A stretch of DNA of 64,000 nt from Streptomyces decoyicus (GCF_019880305.1 NZ_CP082301.1:2356001-2420000), one strand, 5' to 3'. Positions 27,215 to 37,813 are shown, numbered from the stretch's first letter. The notes: generated from the letters alone by a model not told the origin. Numbers and translations: made by a program.

Positions 27215-28084
27215 CTAGTCCAGCAGCCGGTCGCCCCGGACGGCCCGGCCCTCGGCCGCCAGATGCTCGGGCAGCGCCCGGCCGAAGAGCTGCCGGGTCC
27301 GTGCCACGCTCCCGATGACGCCGGGGCGCTCGCTGTAGGCGAAGATCGCGGAGTGGCGCGCGAGCTCGCCGCGCACCGGGCTCACCCGGTGCAGCGAATA
27401 GCGGCCCTTGAACAGCTGCAGATCACCGGGTTGCAGGGGGAGGCGGCGGGTCAGCCGCTCGCCCCGGCCGTCCAGGACGTCGTGGACGTCGTCGAAGTGC
27501 TCGTCCTCGGCGGACCGGATGTTCGGGCAGTACTCGAAGACGCCGCCGTCCTGCGCCTGGCGGGTGAGCAGGCTCACCGTGAACTCGTTGGTGTCGAAGT
27601 GCCAGGGGTGCTCCATGCCCGGCGCGACGACATTGAGGACCAGCCCGGAGAGCGGGTCCGCCAGCTCGTGCAGCTGCGGCAGTCCGAAGCAGCGGGCGAT
27701 GAAGTCCTGGAACGCCGTGTGGGAGTACAGCCGGCTGATGACGGAGTCCGCGGGGATGCGGTCGCGGGCGACGAACGCGTTGCCCCGCTGGAAGGTCCGG
27801 CGGCCGGGGTGGCCCTCGGGCAGCGCCCGGTCCACCGCGATGTTGTAGACGTTGACGGTCTCGACGTCGAAGTGCGCCTGGGGGGCGAAGGCCGCGCACT
27901 CCTGCTCCAGCACCTTGCGGAGCGACGGCCGGATGAAGTCCGGCAGCACGGTGCAGCCGAGAGCCGAGAGTTCGCGCCGGGCACGGGACATCACGGCCCG
28001 CCCCTCGGCACTGTCGAGTTGTGCCAGGGGGTACCGGGCGGTGTCGACCACCTGGTCGAGCGCGATGGCTTGCAAAGTGGACAT
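27215..28084 (-). CDS. 2OG-Fe(II) oxygenase of the BesD/amino-acid hydroxylase type
   Basis: Predicted 2-oxoglutarate-dependent iron oxygenase that hydroxylates a free amino acid or amine. Seen in 289 aa: HPWHFDTNEF gives iron ligands His162 and Asp164, LHRVSP gives His232, and Arg243 (ELARHS) is placed to bind 2OG. FEYCPNIRSAEDE, LQPGDLQLFKGRYSLHRV and GVIGSVARTRQLFGR resemble the radical amino-acid halogenase BesD and its relatives. BesD halogenases have Gly where this protein has Asp164, so hydroxylation is expected. ATG 28084 has GGAGAGG 5 nt upstream; the frame stays open to 28333 but that part looks untranslated. Substrate is unknown. Confidence 0.8.
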   Translation of the reverse strand: MSTLQAIALDQVVDTARYPLAQLDSAEGRAVMSRARRELSALGCTVLPDFIRPSLRKVLEQECAAFAPQAHFDVETVNVYNIAVDRALPEGHPGRRTFQRGNAFVARDRIPADSVISRLYSHTAFQDFIARCFGLPQLHELADPLSGLVLNVVAPGMEHPWHFDTNEFTVSLLTRQAQDGGVFEYCPNIRSAEDEHFDDVHDVLDGRGERLTRRLPLQPGDLQLFKGRYSLHRVSPVRGELARHSAIFAYSERPGVIGSVARTRQLFGRALPEHLAAEGRAVRGDRLLD

Positions 28085-28390
28085 TCGATCCTCTCCACGC
28101 GGACAGACCGTCCCGAGCCGGATGCCCGCCGCCGGCCCGCGGCGTCGCTCCGGCCGCCCCCACCAGGCGATCCGTGCGGTCCGCGCGCCGTCGGCCCGCA
28201 CCGTCAGCTCGTCGGCAACTCCATTGAGGAGTAGCACAGTTGAAGTTCCCACAGCGCTCCCGTGTTGTCTGTGATACGTCACACTGCGCCGACGCGGCGG
28301 CTGCGCGCCGTGAAGGGGCAAGGGGGAAGGCACCCGGGGCGAGGAGGCAAAGGGCGCCCGGGGCGGGCCGGCGTCGCCTGCGTCACTGTT

Positions 28391-28410
28391 TTATGCAACT
28401 TGTTGCATAA
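28391..28410. promoter_or_regulatory. Palindromic operator upstream of fadH-like gene
   Basis: TTATGCAACTTGTTGCATAA has 9-bp perfect arms around TT and ends 54 nt before the fadH-like start. Long A+T-rich dyads with ATGCAAC arms are typical of PadR/MarR-type winged-helix regulators, and a PadR gene lies at the end of this operon. Autoregulation is inference. Confidence 0.65.
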
Positions 28411-30480
<2,070 letters not shown>

Positions 30481-30508
30481 CCTGCTGCCGCCTGCCTAGG
30501 ATTGCCGC

Positions 30509-31075
30509 ATGTCACTCCCGCACGCCATCCTCACCGCCCTGCTGGAGAAGCCGTCGTCGGGGCTGTCGCTGACCCGAAGGTTCGACCGGTCGATCGGCTA
30601 CTTCTGGTCGGCCACCCATCAGCAGATCTATCGCGAGCTGGGAAAGCTGGAGCAGGCCGGGTTCATCCGGGCACTGCCCAGCGACCAGCCCTCCCGCGGG
30701 CAGAAGAAGGAGTTCGAGGTGCTGCCCGCGGGACGGACCGAGCTGACCCGCTGGGCGTCCGGCGAGCAGGACTCCAAGCCCATCCGGGACGCACTGCTGC
30801 TGCGGATGCGGGCCTCGGCCGTCGTGGGACGGGCCGGGCTCGACGAGGAGCTGCGGCGGCATCTGACGCAGCACCGGGGGCAGTTGGCGGAGTACCAGGA
30901 CATCGAGGGCCGCGACTTCGGGGCCGCGGCCGGCCCGGAGGACCGGTTGCGGCGGCTCGTGCTGCGGGCCGGGATCGGCCTGGAGACGTTCTGGGTCCAG
31001 TGGCTGGAGGAGGCGTTGGCGGAGGTGACGGACATGGACGCCGCCGAGGGGACCGGGGACGGCTCGGGTGGGTGA
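30509..31075 (+). CDS. PadR-family transcriptional regulator
   Basis: Winged-helix regulator, normally a repressor. Seen in 188 aa: N-terminal PadR fold (MSLPHAILTALLEKPSSGLSL with helix, then GYFWSATHQQIYRELGKLEQAGFI recognition region, and the wing KKEFEVLPAGRTEL) and a C-terminal helical dimerisation domain (LDEELRRHLTQHRGQLAEYQ). It is 28 bp behind the FadH-like gene, so it is expected to control that gene through the dyad at 28391. The start ATG 30509 is at the invariant family position with no strong Shine-Dalgarno site. Confidence 0.9.
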   Translation: MSLPHAILTALLEKPSSGLSLTRRFDRSIGYFWSATHQQIYRELGKLEQAGFIRALPSDQPSRGQKKEFEVLPAGRTELTRWASGEQDSKPIRDALLLRMRASAVVGRAGLDEELRRHLTQHRGQLAEYQDIEGRDFGAAAGPEDRLRRLVLRAGIGLETFWVQWLEEALAEVTDMDAAEGTGDGSGG

Positions 31076-31106
31076 GCCGACTCCGGCAGGGTGCGGGCAC
31101 GGCGTG

Positions 31107-31146
31107 GGGCGGCCGGCCCCGGGGGAAGTCCCGGGGCCGGCCGCCC
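31107..31146. terminator. Strong terminator after padR
   Basis: GGGCGGCCGGCCCCGGG pairs perfectly with CCCGGGGCCGGCCGCCC (17 bp, 6-nt loop), then TGTTGTGTG. It lies between convergent genes and may serve both. Confidence 0.85.
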
Positions 31147-31166
31147 TGTTGTGTGCCGGTCGGTGG

Positions 31167-31439
31167 TCAGCAGTTGTCGTAGATGAGGGCGCGCACCAGA
31201 CGGCAGGTCGTGTCGGAGGGGGTGTGGACCCCGATGTCGGCCGCGGTGCTGCGGATCTTGCGGTTGTGGGCCTGCTCGGGGCGGTAGACGCCGGTGTCGA
31301 GCAGGGCTATGGCCAGCCGCATGGCCTTCAGGCGGCGGTTGTGCGATTCGTACCGTTCGCGCGGCCATCCGGCGGGCAGCGGCCTCTTGGGCAGCGGGTG
31401 GGCCGGGGGCGGCTTCGTCATGAGCGTGGCAGCGGCCAT
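31167..31439 (-). CDS. Small conserved hypothetical protein, 90 aa
   Basis: Unknown function. Seen: a Pro-rich basic N-terminus (KPPPAHPLPKRPLPAGWPRERYES), a helical middle (RRLKAMRLAIALLDTGVY) and TPSDTTCRLVRALIYD near the end, with a final Cys. There is no signal peptide or membrane segment. ATG 31439 is preferred to 31472 because CCAGGAGG lies 6-7 nt upstream. A TAGAAT-like -10 box lies near 31490 in the upstream region. The protein is predicted cytoplasmic and DNA or RNA contact through its basic N-terminus is possible but unproven. Confidence 0.75.
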   Translation of the reverse strand: MAAATLMTKPPPAHPLPKRPLPAGWPRERYESHNRRLKAMRLAIALLDTGVYRPEQAHNRKIRSTAADIGVHTPSDTTCRLVRALIYDNC

Positions 31440-31600
31440 CGGCGACCTCCTGGAGCGTGGATGAACCCTCACTGACTGGTTCCCATTCTACTGGCCACCA
31501 CTGACAAAAGCCCCTGGCCAGGAGGGATTTGAGGCTTTGAGGAGGGGCCGACGCGCGCCCGTCGGGACAGCCTCCGGGACGGTCTCCCCGGCGGCCGCCG

Positions 31601-33154
31601 TCAGGCCGGCACGGTCGTCGCGCGGAGCAGGTTTTTGTCCGGTTTGCCGACAGGTGTGAGGGGGATGGCGTCGAGGACGTGGACGGCGGCCGGGGTGTAC
31701 AGGGCACCCTTGTGCTCGGTGACGAAGGCGCGGAGGCCGGCGGTGTCCACACGGCGGCCCGGGGCGGCGACGACCGCGGCATGCACCTCCTCGGTGTCGT
31801 CCGCCCCGAGCACCCCGTAGACGGCGCACTGGGCGACCGCCGGATGGGTGTGCAGCAGGTCCTCGACCTCCGCCGGGTGGACATGGCCGCCCACGACGAT
31901 GATCAGGTCCTTGACCCGGTCGACGAGGTAGAGCCGGCCCTCCTCGTCCAGCACGCCGACATCGCCGGTGCGCAGCCAGCCGTCGTCGTGCAGCACCTGC
32001 GCGGTCAGCTCGGGCTGCTTCCAGTAGCCGGTCATCACGCCCGCGGAGCGTACGTGGACCTCGCCCTGCTCCCCCGTCGGCAGCTCCCGCCCGTCCGCGT
32101 CCCGGACGGCGAGCGTCACGCCGGGCAGCGGGCGGCCCACGGTGATCCGCCCGCCGGGACCGGTCGGGACATGGTCCTCCGGACGGGCCTCGGTGATCGA
32201 CATCGCCTCGGCCTGGCCGTACAGCCCGAACAGGACCGGGCCGAAGACCTCGGCGGCCTGCGCCAGCCGTGTCGGTGAGGCCGCGCAGCCGCCGTAGGAG
32301 ATGCGGGTGAGGGAGCTGAGGTCGGTGGTGGGGAGGGTGGGGTCGTCGAGGAGCCGGTAGAGGAGCGGGGGCAGCAGCCACAGGTGGGTGATGCGGTGGC
32401 GGGCGACGGCGGCGAGTACGGCGGTGGGGTCGAAGGCGCGGTGCAGGACGACGGTGCCGCCGGCCACGAGCGTGGCATCGGCCAAGATGCCCGCGAGGTG
32501 GGCGAGCGGTGTGCAGGCCAGGAAGCGGGGCGGCTCGCCGGCGGCCTCCATGCGGTGGTGGATCAGCATCCCGGCATACGGGGCGTGCCCCATCCGGACC
32601 CCCTTGGGTATGCCGGTCGTGCCGCCGGTGTGCCGGATGCACCAGTCGTCCTCGGGCCGGGCGGCGCTCTGCACCTCGGGGGTGGCGGGGAGTGCGGCAC
32701 AGGCGGCGAGCAGGTCGGCGCCCGGACCGGGGGCCCCCTCCCCCAGGGTCATGACCTCGGGGAGCGGGCCCCGGGTGTGGTGGAGCAGCGCCCGTGCGGT
32801 GTCGTGGAGGGCCGGGTCGACCAGGAGCAGGGCGGCCTCCGCGCTCGTGGCGATCCGGGCCAGGGTCTCGGCGGCCATGCCGTCGTAGAGGAAGACCACG
32901 CGGGCGCCGAGGAGCCCCGCGGCGTAGCGGGCGGCGAGGACCTCGGGGCGGTTGCCGCCGAGGAGACAGACGGTCCGGCCGCGGCCGATGCCCCGGCCGG
33001 CGAGCACCGCCGCCATGCGGTGGACGGTGGCATGTAAGGCGCCTGCGGTGACTTCCTCGCCGCCGTCCACGGTCACCGCGGTACGGGACGGGTCACGGGC
33101 GAGGGCGGCGAGGAGGGCGTCGGTATAGCTGGTGAAGCCGGTGGTGGGCGTCAT
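31601..33154 (-). CDS. AMP-dependent acyl-CoA synthetase/ligase
   Basis: ANL-superfamily enzyme that activates a carboxylic acid with ATP and usually joins it to CoA. Seen in 517 aa: P-loop-like HTGGTTGIPKGV, the YGQAEA adenine-binding motif (YGxTE variant with Ala), the GDVGVLDEEGRLYLVDRVKDLI core, and the C-terminal catalytic Lys in PVGKPDKNLLR. ATG 33154 has GAAGGAACC about 7 nt upstream. It resembles fatty-acid CoA ligases. It stands alone between the small gene and the oxidoreductase, so no pathway is visible; fatty acids or aromatic acids are possible substrates. Confidence 0.88.
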   Translation of the reverse strand: MTPTTGFTSYTDALLAALARDPSRTAVTVDGGEEVTAGALHATVHRMAAVLAGRGIGRGRTVCLLGGNRPEVLAARYAAGLLGARVVFLYDGMAAETLARIATSAEAALLLVDPALHDTARALLHHTRGPLPEVMTLGEGAPGPGADLLAACAALPATPEVQSAARPEDDWCIRHTGGTTGIPKGVRMGHAPYAGMLIHHRMEAAGEPPRFLACTPLAHLAGILADATLVAGGTVVLHRAFDPTAVLAAVARHRITHLWLLPPLLYRLLDDPTLPTTDLSSLTRISYGGCAASPTRLAQAAEVFGPVLFGLYGQAEAMSITEARPEDHVPTGPGGRITVGRPLPGVTLAVRDADGRELPTGEQGEVHVRSAGVMTGYWKQPELTAQVLHDDGWLRTGDVGVLDEEGRLYLVDRVKDLIIVVGGHVHPAEVEDLLHTHPAVAQCAVYGVLGADDTEEVHAAVVAAPGRRVDTAGLRAFVTEHKGALYTPAAVHVLDAIPLTPVGKPDKNLLRATTVPA

Positions 33155-33259
33155 GGCAGCGGGTTCCTTCGGGCCGGTGGCGGGTGCGTGACGAAGGGGT
33201 CACGCCCATGACGCTACGGACGTTCGCTCATGCCCTCCACGACCAATTTCGCCATGAAG

Positions 33260-34168
33260 TCATGACCCGTGAGGCATGAGAGAGGGGAGCGATTCCTCCG
33301 CCGCCGCCAGGATTTCGGTGACCCGGAGGCCGAAGTGGATATCGCAGGCGTTGGGCAGTCCGGTCTCGGCGGCGGTGAGCAGGGCGTCGACGGCGTGGCG
33401 GTAGGCCACGTCGGGGCCGTCCTGGCGGCGGGGCAGGGAGGTGACGCCCGCGGTGCCGCGGAGGGTGACCTCGACGCCCGCCGCCGCGGCGGGCGCGGTC
33501 AGGCCGACGGTCGCCGAACTGGCCGCGCCACTGCCGTGACGCATCGTCAGCAGCACCGCGTCGGCCGGGCCCCGGGTCGCGGTGACCGCTTCCGCGTCGC
33601 CGAGCACCGGCAGCAGCACCGACAGCGCATGCGGGCCGACGTCCCACAGGCCGCCCTTCTCGCGGCGCCAGGGCGAGTCGGCGTACGGGCTGGAGCTGTC
33701 GTCGGCGAAGACCGAGCCGAGCCAGTCGGCATGCGCGGTGAACCAGCCACCGACCGCGGCCTGGGCGGCGATCCACTCCCCCTCCTGCTCCCCGAAGCGC
33801 GCCGTGAAGAAGACCACCGAGGCGATGCCCGCCCGGTCGGCGGCCGTGGCGACGGCGCGCGCCTCGGCCACGGAGGTGGCCACCGGCTTGTCCAGGAGGA
33901 GATGGCAGCCGGCCTCGGCGGCGCGGACCGCCAACGGGGCCTGCACGGACGGCGGCAGGGCGATCGCGACGGCGTCGCAGGCCTCGAACAGCTCGTCGGG
34001 GGTCTCGTACGGGTGGGTGCGGTGGACCTGGGCCAGCGCGGCGGCCGCCTCCGGTCTGCGCCCCCAGACGCCGGTGAACTCGACGCCGGGGTGCGCGGCG
34101 AGGGCGGGGGCGTGGACGCTCCGCGCCCAGGGTCCGGTGCCGAGAAGTCCGATGCGCGGGGTCGTCAT
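33260..34168 (-). CDS. Gfo/Idh/MocA-family oxidoreductase
   Basis: NAD(P)-dependent sugar or polyol dehydrogenase-like enzyme. Seen in 302 aa: N-terminal Rossmann motif GLLGTGPWARSVHAP, EKP-type catalytic motif LLLDKPVATS (Asp replaces the common Glu), the ACDAVAIALPP strand and a C-terminal alpha/beta domain with DVGPHALSVLLPVLG, where His may act in catalysis. ATG 34168 is at the family start; the frame upstream to 34354 looks untranslated. No clear ribosome site precedes the start, so the mRNA may be leaderless. It is divergent from glnII with about 345 bp between starts. Substrate unknown. Confidence 0.88.
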   Translation of the reverse strand: MTTPRIGLLGTGPWARSVHAPALAAHPGVEFTGVWGRRPEAAAALAQVHRTHPYETPDELFEACDAVAIALPPSVQAPLAVRAAEAGCHLLLDKPVATSVAEARAVATAADRAGIASVVFFTARFGEQEGEWIAAQAAVGGWFTAHADWLGSVFADDSSSPYADSPWRREKGGLWDVGPHALSVLLPVLGDAEAVTATRGPADAVLLTMRHGSGAASSATVGLTAPAAAAGVEVTLRGTAGVTSLPRRQDGPDVAYRHAVDALLTAAETGLPNACDIHFGLRVTEILAAAEESLPSLMPHGS

Positions 34169-34411
34169 GGGGCCAGTGTCTCGCGGGGTGCGGGCCGGGG
34201 CGCCGATTTCGCCCCGGCCGCGCCGAGGGCCGAGGGCCGAGGGCCGAGGGGCCGGCCGGTGGCGCTCCGCGCACGCACGTCGTACGGTGCCGCAGAAGCG
34301 TCCCCCTAATGCCTCCGCCACATCGGAATGATGTGACGACCGGCACATCCACACCGGAAATCCCAGGCAACTCGGGTGGAAAACCTTAGGAACGCCGGGA
34401 TGTCCGGCTCG

Positions 34412-34449
34412 GTAACCTGTGGTTCACAAACGGGCAACGGACGAGAAAT
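34412..34449 (+). promoter_or_regulatory. GlnR box upstream of glnII
   Basis: GTAAC-N6-TTCAC-N6-GCAAC-N6-GAAAT matches the spacing of the GlnR consensus (gTnAc-n6-GaAAc twice) with weaker second and third blocks. It ends 64 nt before the glnII start. GlnR control of glnII is established in Streptomyces. Confidence 0.75.
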
Positions 34450-34513
34450 AGCGCGTTGCGAGAGTGCGGCGGTACGCCCGCACCGTACCCCGCACCCCCG
34501 TGAAGAGGACCCC

Positions 34514-35536
34514 GTGAGCATCAAGGCCGAGTACATCTGGATCGACGGCACGCAGCCGACCGCCAAGCTCCGCTCCAAGACCAGGATTCTGACCGACGGC
34601 AGCAAGCTGCCCCGGTGGGGCTTCGACGGGTCCAGCACGAACCAGGCCGAAGGCCACGCCTCGGACCTGGTGCTGGAGCCGGTCTTCAGCTGCCCGGACC
34701 CGATCCGCGGCGGCGACCACCTGCTGGTGCTGTGCGAGGTACTGCACACCGACCTCACCCCGCACCCCTCCAACACCCGTGCGCTGCTGCGTCCGGTCGC
34801 GGAGCGGTTCGCCGACCAGGAAGCCATCTTCGGCATCGAGCAGGAGTACACCTTCCTCAAGGGCGACCGCCCGCTCGGCTTCCCCGAGGGCGGCGGCTAC
34901 CCGGCTCCCCAGGCCGACTACTACTGCGGTGTGGGCGCCGACGCGATCTTCGGCCGGGAGATCGTCGAGAAGCACCTCGACCTGTGCCTGGCGGCCGGCC
35001 TCGGCCTGTCCGGCATCAACGCCGAGGTCATGCCCGGCCAGTGGGAGTTCCAGGTGGGCGCGCTGCCCGCGCTGGAGGTCTCGGACCACATGTGGGTGGC
35101 CCGCTGGCTGCTGCACCGGGTGGCGGAGGAGTTCGGCGTCACCGCGTCGCTGGACGCCAAGCCGGCCAAGGGCGACTGGAACGGCGCGGGCGCGCACACC
35201 AACTTCTCCACCCGCGCGATGCGGGAGGGCTACGACGCGATCATCACCGCCTGTGAGGCGCTGGGCCAGGACGACAAGCCGCTGGAGCACGTCCGCCAGT
35301 ACGGCACCGGCATCGAGGACCGGCTGACCGGCGCGCACGAGACCGCCCCCTGGGACGCGTACTCCTACGGCGCCTCCGACCGCGGCGCCTCGGTGCGGAT
35401 CCCCTGGCAGGTCGAGGTCGAGAAGAAGGGCTACATCGAGGACCGGCGTCCGAACGCCAACGTCGACCCGTATGTGGTCACCCGGCTGATGGTGGACACC
35501 TGCTGCACGGAGCTGGCGCGGCGCGAGCAGATCTGA
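34514..35536 (+). CDS. glnII: Glutamine synthetase, type II (eukaryote-like)
   Basis: Second glutamine synthetase, of the short eukaryote-type class that is not adenylylated. Seen in 340 aa: SIKAEYIWIDG start, WGFDGSSTNQAEG (type II active-site loop), FGIEQEYTFLKG metal-binding motif, NAEVMPGQWEFQVG and the late GASDRGASVRIP. Length matches GSII. GTG 34514 has GAAGAGG about 5 nt upstream; the frame opens at 34376 but includes the GlnR box. It is expressed under nitrogen limitation in relatives and complements glnA at 20806. Confidence 0.97.
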   Translation: MSIKAEYIWIDGTQPTAKLRSKTRILTDGSKLPRWGFDGSSTNQAEGHASDLVLEPVFSCPDPIRGGDHLLVLCEVLHTDLTPHPSNTRALLRPVAERFADQEAIFGIEQEYTFLKGDRPLGFPEGGGYPAPQADYYCGVGADAIFGREIVEKHLDLCLAAGLGLSGINAEVMPGQWEFQVGALPALEVSDHMWVARWLLHRVAEEFGVTASLDAKPAKGDWNGAGAHTNFSTRAMREGYDAIITACEALGQDDKPLEHVRQYGTGIEDRLTGAHETAPWDAYSYGASDRGASVRIPWQVEVEKKGYIEDRRPNANVDPYVVTRLMVDTCCTELARREQI

Positions 35537-35556
35537 CGTCTCCAGCACGACGGACG

Positions 35557-35587
35557 AAGGGGCCGGACCGCTGTGGTCCGGCCCCTT
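35557..35587 (+). terminator. Terminator after glnII
   Basis: AAGGGGCCGGACC pairs with GGTCCGGCCCCTT (13 bp, 5-nt loop). Confidence 0.85.
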
Positions 35588-35680
35588 CGCCTGTGCCGCA
35601 CGGCCCTCGCCGGGCACAGGCAGGCGCAAGCGGGCGCAGTTCAGGGGCCGTTTGTCAGTGGCGGCTGGCACGCTGGGGGC

Positions 35681-36601
35681 ATGCTTGCGATCAGCGTCAA
35701 GACCGAGACCGGGCCGGACCGCGCACGCCCGGACGAAGCCGAACTCGCCGGGCTGCTGCGGCGGATCGGCGCCGACGACGACCATTTCGTGGTCGTCGAG
35801 CGGTTCCCCGAACAGGGCCAGGTGTTCGTGCAGACCTGGCGGGACGGCGACGGGCCGTTCTCGGTCGAGTACCGCGACGGCGCTCCGGAGCGGCACTTCC
35901 GCGCGGAGAGCGACGATACCGACCGGGTCGTCGGGCTCTTCCTGGACTGGGCGCGCGGCGGCGCGGCCTGGCGTACGGCGCTCGACTGGCAGCCGGCGGA
36001 TCTCTACTCGACCCCCGGCCTGGACCCGAAGACCCGCGCGGCCGCCGAGGAGCGGGCCCGTAAGGACATTTGTTCCGGTTTCTGGGACTTCCATGAGGTC
36101 GCCCAGGGCGTCTGTGACGCCTTCGGCCCGGAGGATCCCCCGGTCTCGCTGGAGGAGGCGCGGCGGATCGTCGGGGGCCTGTGGGAGGAGCGGCTCGCCG
36201 AGCAGGCCGAGTGGCCCGCGGTGACCGACGCCGACCGGGTCGAGCAGGCCTTCGAAGCACTGGACGCCCGGGGCCTGACCGCCCGGATGAACTTCAGCTG
36301 TTGCAGCAACTGCGCGCTGGGCGAGATAGCGGCCGAACGCGGCGAAGGAGACCGGGGCTTCGTCTTCTTCCACTTCCAGGACACCGAGTCGGCCGTGCAG
36401 GGCCATGGCCTGTCGGTCCGCTACGGCGCCTACGCGGACGCCGGGGAGGCCTCCGCGCAGGACCGGGCCGGCGTCGGACGGGCGGTGGTGGCGGCGTTCG
36501 CCGAGGCGGGCCTGCCGGCGCAGTGGGACGGCGATCCGGACCGGGTCATCGAGGTCGCCCCGCTGGACTGGCGCAAGAGACTGCCGCGGACGGGGGCCTG
36601 A
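35681..36601 (+). CDS. DUF6891-like hypothetical protein
   Basis: Unknown cytoplasmic protein. Seen in 306 aa: an N-terminal half with FPEQGQVFVQTWRDGDGPFSVEYR, typical of a small beta domain found in several streptomycete proteins, and a C-terminal half with DRVEQAFEALDARGLTARMNFSCCSNCALGEI and FFHFQDTESAV, the CCSNC cluster being the strongest feature of DUF6891. The Cys group could bind a metal. ATG 35681 is chosen where homology-like sequence starts; no strong ribosome site is visible. The stop is followed after 1 nt by the rhomboid-like gene, implying translational coupling. Confidence 0.78.
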   Translation: MLAISVKTETGPDRARPDEAELAGLLRRIGADDDHFVVVERFPEQGQVFVQTWRDGDGPFSVEYRDGAPERHFRAESDDTDRVVGLFLDWARGGAAWRTALDWQPADLYSTPGLDPKTRAAAEERARKDICSGFWDFHEVAQGVCDAFGPEDPPVSLEEARRIVGGLWEERLAEQAEWPAVTDADRVEQAFEALDARGLTARMNFSCCSNCALGEIAAERGEGDRGFVFFHFQDTESAVQGHGLSVRYGAYADAGEASAQDRAGVGRAVVAAFAEAGLPAQWDGDPDRVIEVAPLDWRKRLPRTGA

Positions 36602-36602
36602 G

Positions 36603-37466
36603 ATGCCGGGCGCCGCATCGCGGAGGAAAGCTTCCGGTCGTCTGTCGCGTGCCCTACCACGCGTCCTGCCGATCTCCCTGTCACGTGGCCTGCCGACAGC
36701 CCTGTCGCGTGGCCTGCCGACCGCTGTACCGCGCGTCCCGCGGACCACCGCACCGCGTGGCCTGCCGGCCGCCGTTCCCTGGGCCGCGTCGCTGTATGTC
36801 GGCGCCGTGCAGCTCGGCGCGTATGCCACCGCGCAGCTGCCCGGCCGGCGGCGAACGGAGCTGCTGCGTACGCACTCCACCAACGTCGACAATCTGCGGG
36901 CCGGCCGGTGGCAGACGCTGGCCACCAGCGCCGTGTTCGTCGAGGATCCGCTGCCGGTGGCGTACAGCGCCGCGCTGCTCGCCGCGCTCGGCACGGCCGA
37001 GGCGCGATGGGGCGTATGGCGTGCGGCGGGGGTGTTCGCGGCCGGCCATGCGGGGGCCAGCCTGCTGGTCTACGGGGCCCTGCGGCGGCGGACGCGGGCA
37101 GGCACCCCCACCGCCACCGCCACCGCGGCCTCCGCCCGGGTCTCCCCCACCCACGCCACCGAGGAAACGGGTGCGGAGCCGCCGGACACGACCGCACGGG
37201 CCATCGACGTCGGAGCGAGCTACGGCTTCAACGCCACCGTGGGCGCCCTCGCCGCGACCGTCCCGCACCACGGCGCGCGGGCCGCGGCGACGGCCGGTCT
37301 GCTGGCACTGGGCGTACGCCCCGTACTGCGCCGCGGGCGGACGTTCACCGACGTCGGGCATCTGGCAGCGCTCGTGATCGGAGTGGCGCTGGGGACGGGG
37401 ATGCGGGTCGGCACGGGGATGCGGGCGGGGGCGGGGGCGGAGGCGAACTCCCAGATCCGGGCGTGA
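36603..37466 (+). CDS. Rhomboid-like membrane protein
   Basis: Possible intramembrane protease or an inactive relative. Seen in 287 aa: several hydrophobic helices, GASYGFN with Ser206 in a GxSxG context and VGHLAALVIG with His253, the two positions expected for a rhomboid Ser-His dyad. The first 60 residues are a repetitive Arg/Leu/Pro stretch (SRGLPTALSRGLPTAVPR) encoded by direct DNA repeats, and a Thr/Ala-rich loop lies near 163-200. The C-terminus (GTGMRVGTGMRAG) is also repetitive. Start ATG 36603 lies 1 nt after the upstream stop, so the two genes are coupled. Cleavage targets are unknown. Confidence 0.75.
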   Translation: MPGAASRRKASGRLSRALPRVLPISLSRGLPTALSRGLPTAVPRVPRTTAPRGLPAAVPWAASLYVGAVQLGAYATAQLPGRRRTELLRTHSTNVDNLRAGRWQTLATSAVFVEDPLPVAYSAALLAALGTAEARWGVWRAAGVFAAGHAGASLLVYGALRRRTRAGTPTATATAASARVSPTHATEETGAEPPDTTARAIDVGASYGFNATVGALAATVPHHGARAAATAGLLALGVRPVLRRGRTFTDVGHLAALVIGVALGTGMRVGTGMRAGAGAEANSQIRA

Positions 37467-37570
37467 ACCCGGGCGTGGAAGCAGGCATGAACCCGCGGCG
37501 TGGAAGCGGGGCATGAACCGGGGGGCGGGGAAGCGGGGCGTGAACCCCGGGCGTGAATCCTGGGCGTCCA
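37455..37570. repeat. Degenerate direct repeats after the rhomboid-like gene
   Basis: Four to five copies of a roughly 22-25-bp GGGCGTGGAAGCGGGGCATGAACC-like unit (described from partial words gcgtgaaccc and gcgtggaagc). They begin at the gene's end and continue into the 350-bp gap that precedes the next small open frame. No gene is seen in the rest of that gap. Confidence 0.6.
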
Positions 37571-37777
37571 GGCGCGAACGGCGCATCTCGCAGATATCCG
37601 CATTGCGCCGCCCATAGGGGAACATGCCCCGCGAAGCGGATTCCAGCCACCCGCCCGGCCCGCCGTGCTTTCGCCAACTCCCCTACGGAAAAGCGGAGTC
37701 GGGACCGGGTCGCCCCCGGTCCCGGTACCTGCGCGGCTGCGGCGCGGCGGAATCCCGTCAAAGGGCCGTCCACCCGA

Positions 37778-37813
37778 GGGACAGATCACCGACCGTCTGG
37801 TTGAATGGGTGCC
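37778..37813 (+). promoter_or_regulatory. Promoter of the small leader-like open frame
   Basis: GGGACA, 17 nt, TTGAAT, then 7 nt to ATG 37814. This spacing predicts a transcript starting at or next to the ATG, so it would be leaderless. Confidence 0.5.

Noticed and set aside
28085..28333. N-terminal extension of the 2OG oxygenase
   Set aside because: The frame is open to 28333, but ATG 28084 has a strong GGAGAGG site and matches the expected family start; the upstream part has promoter-like composition.
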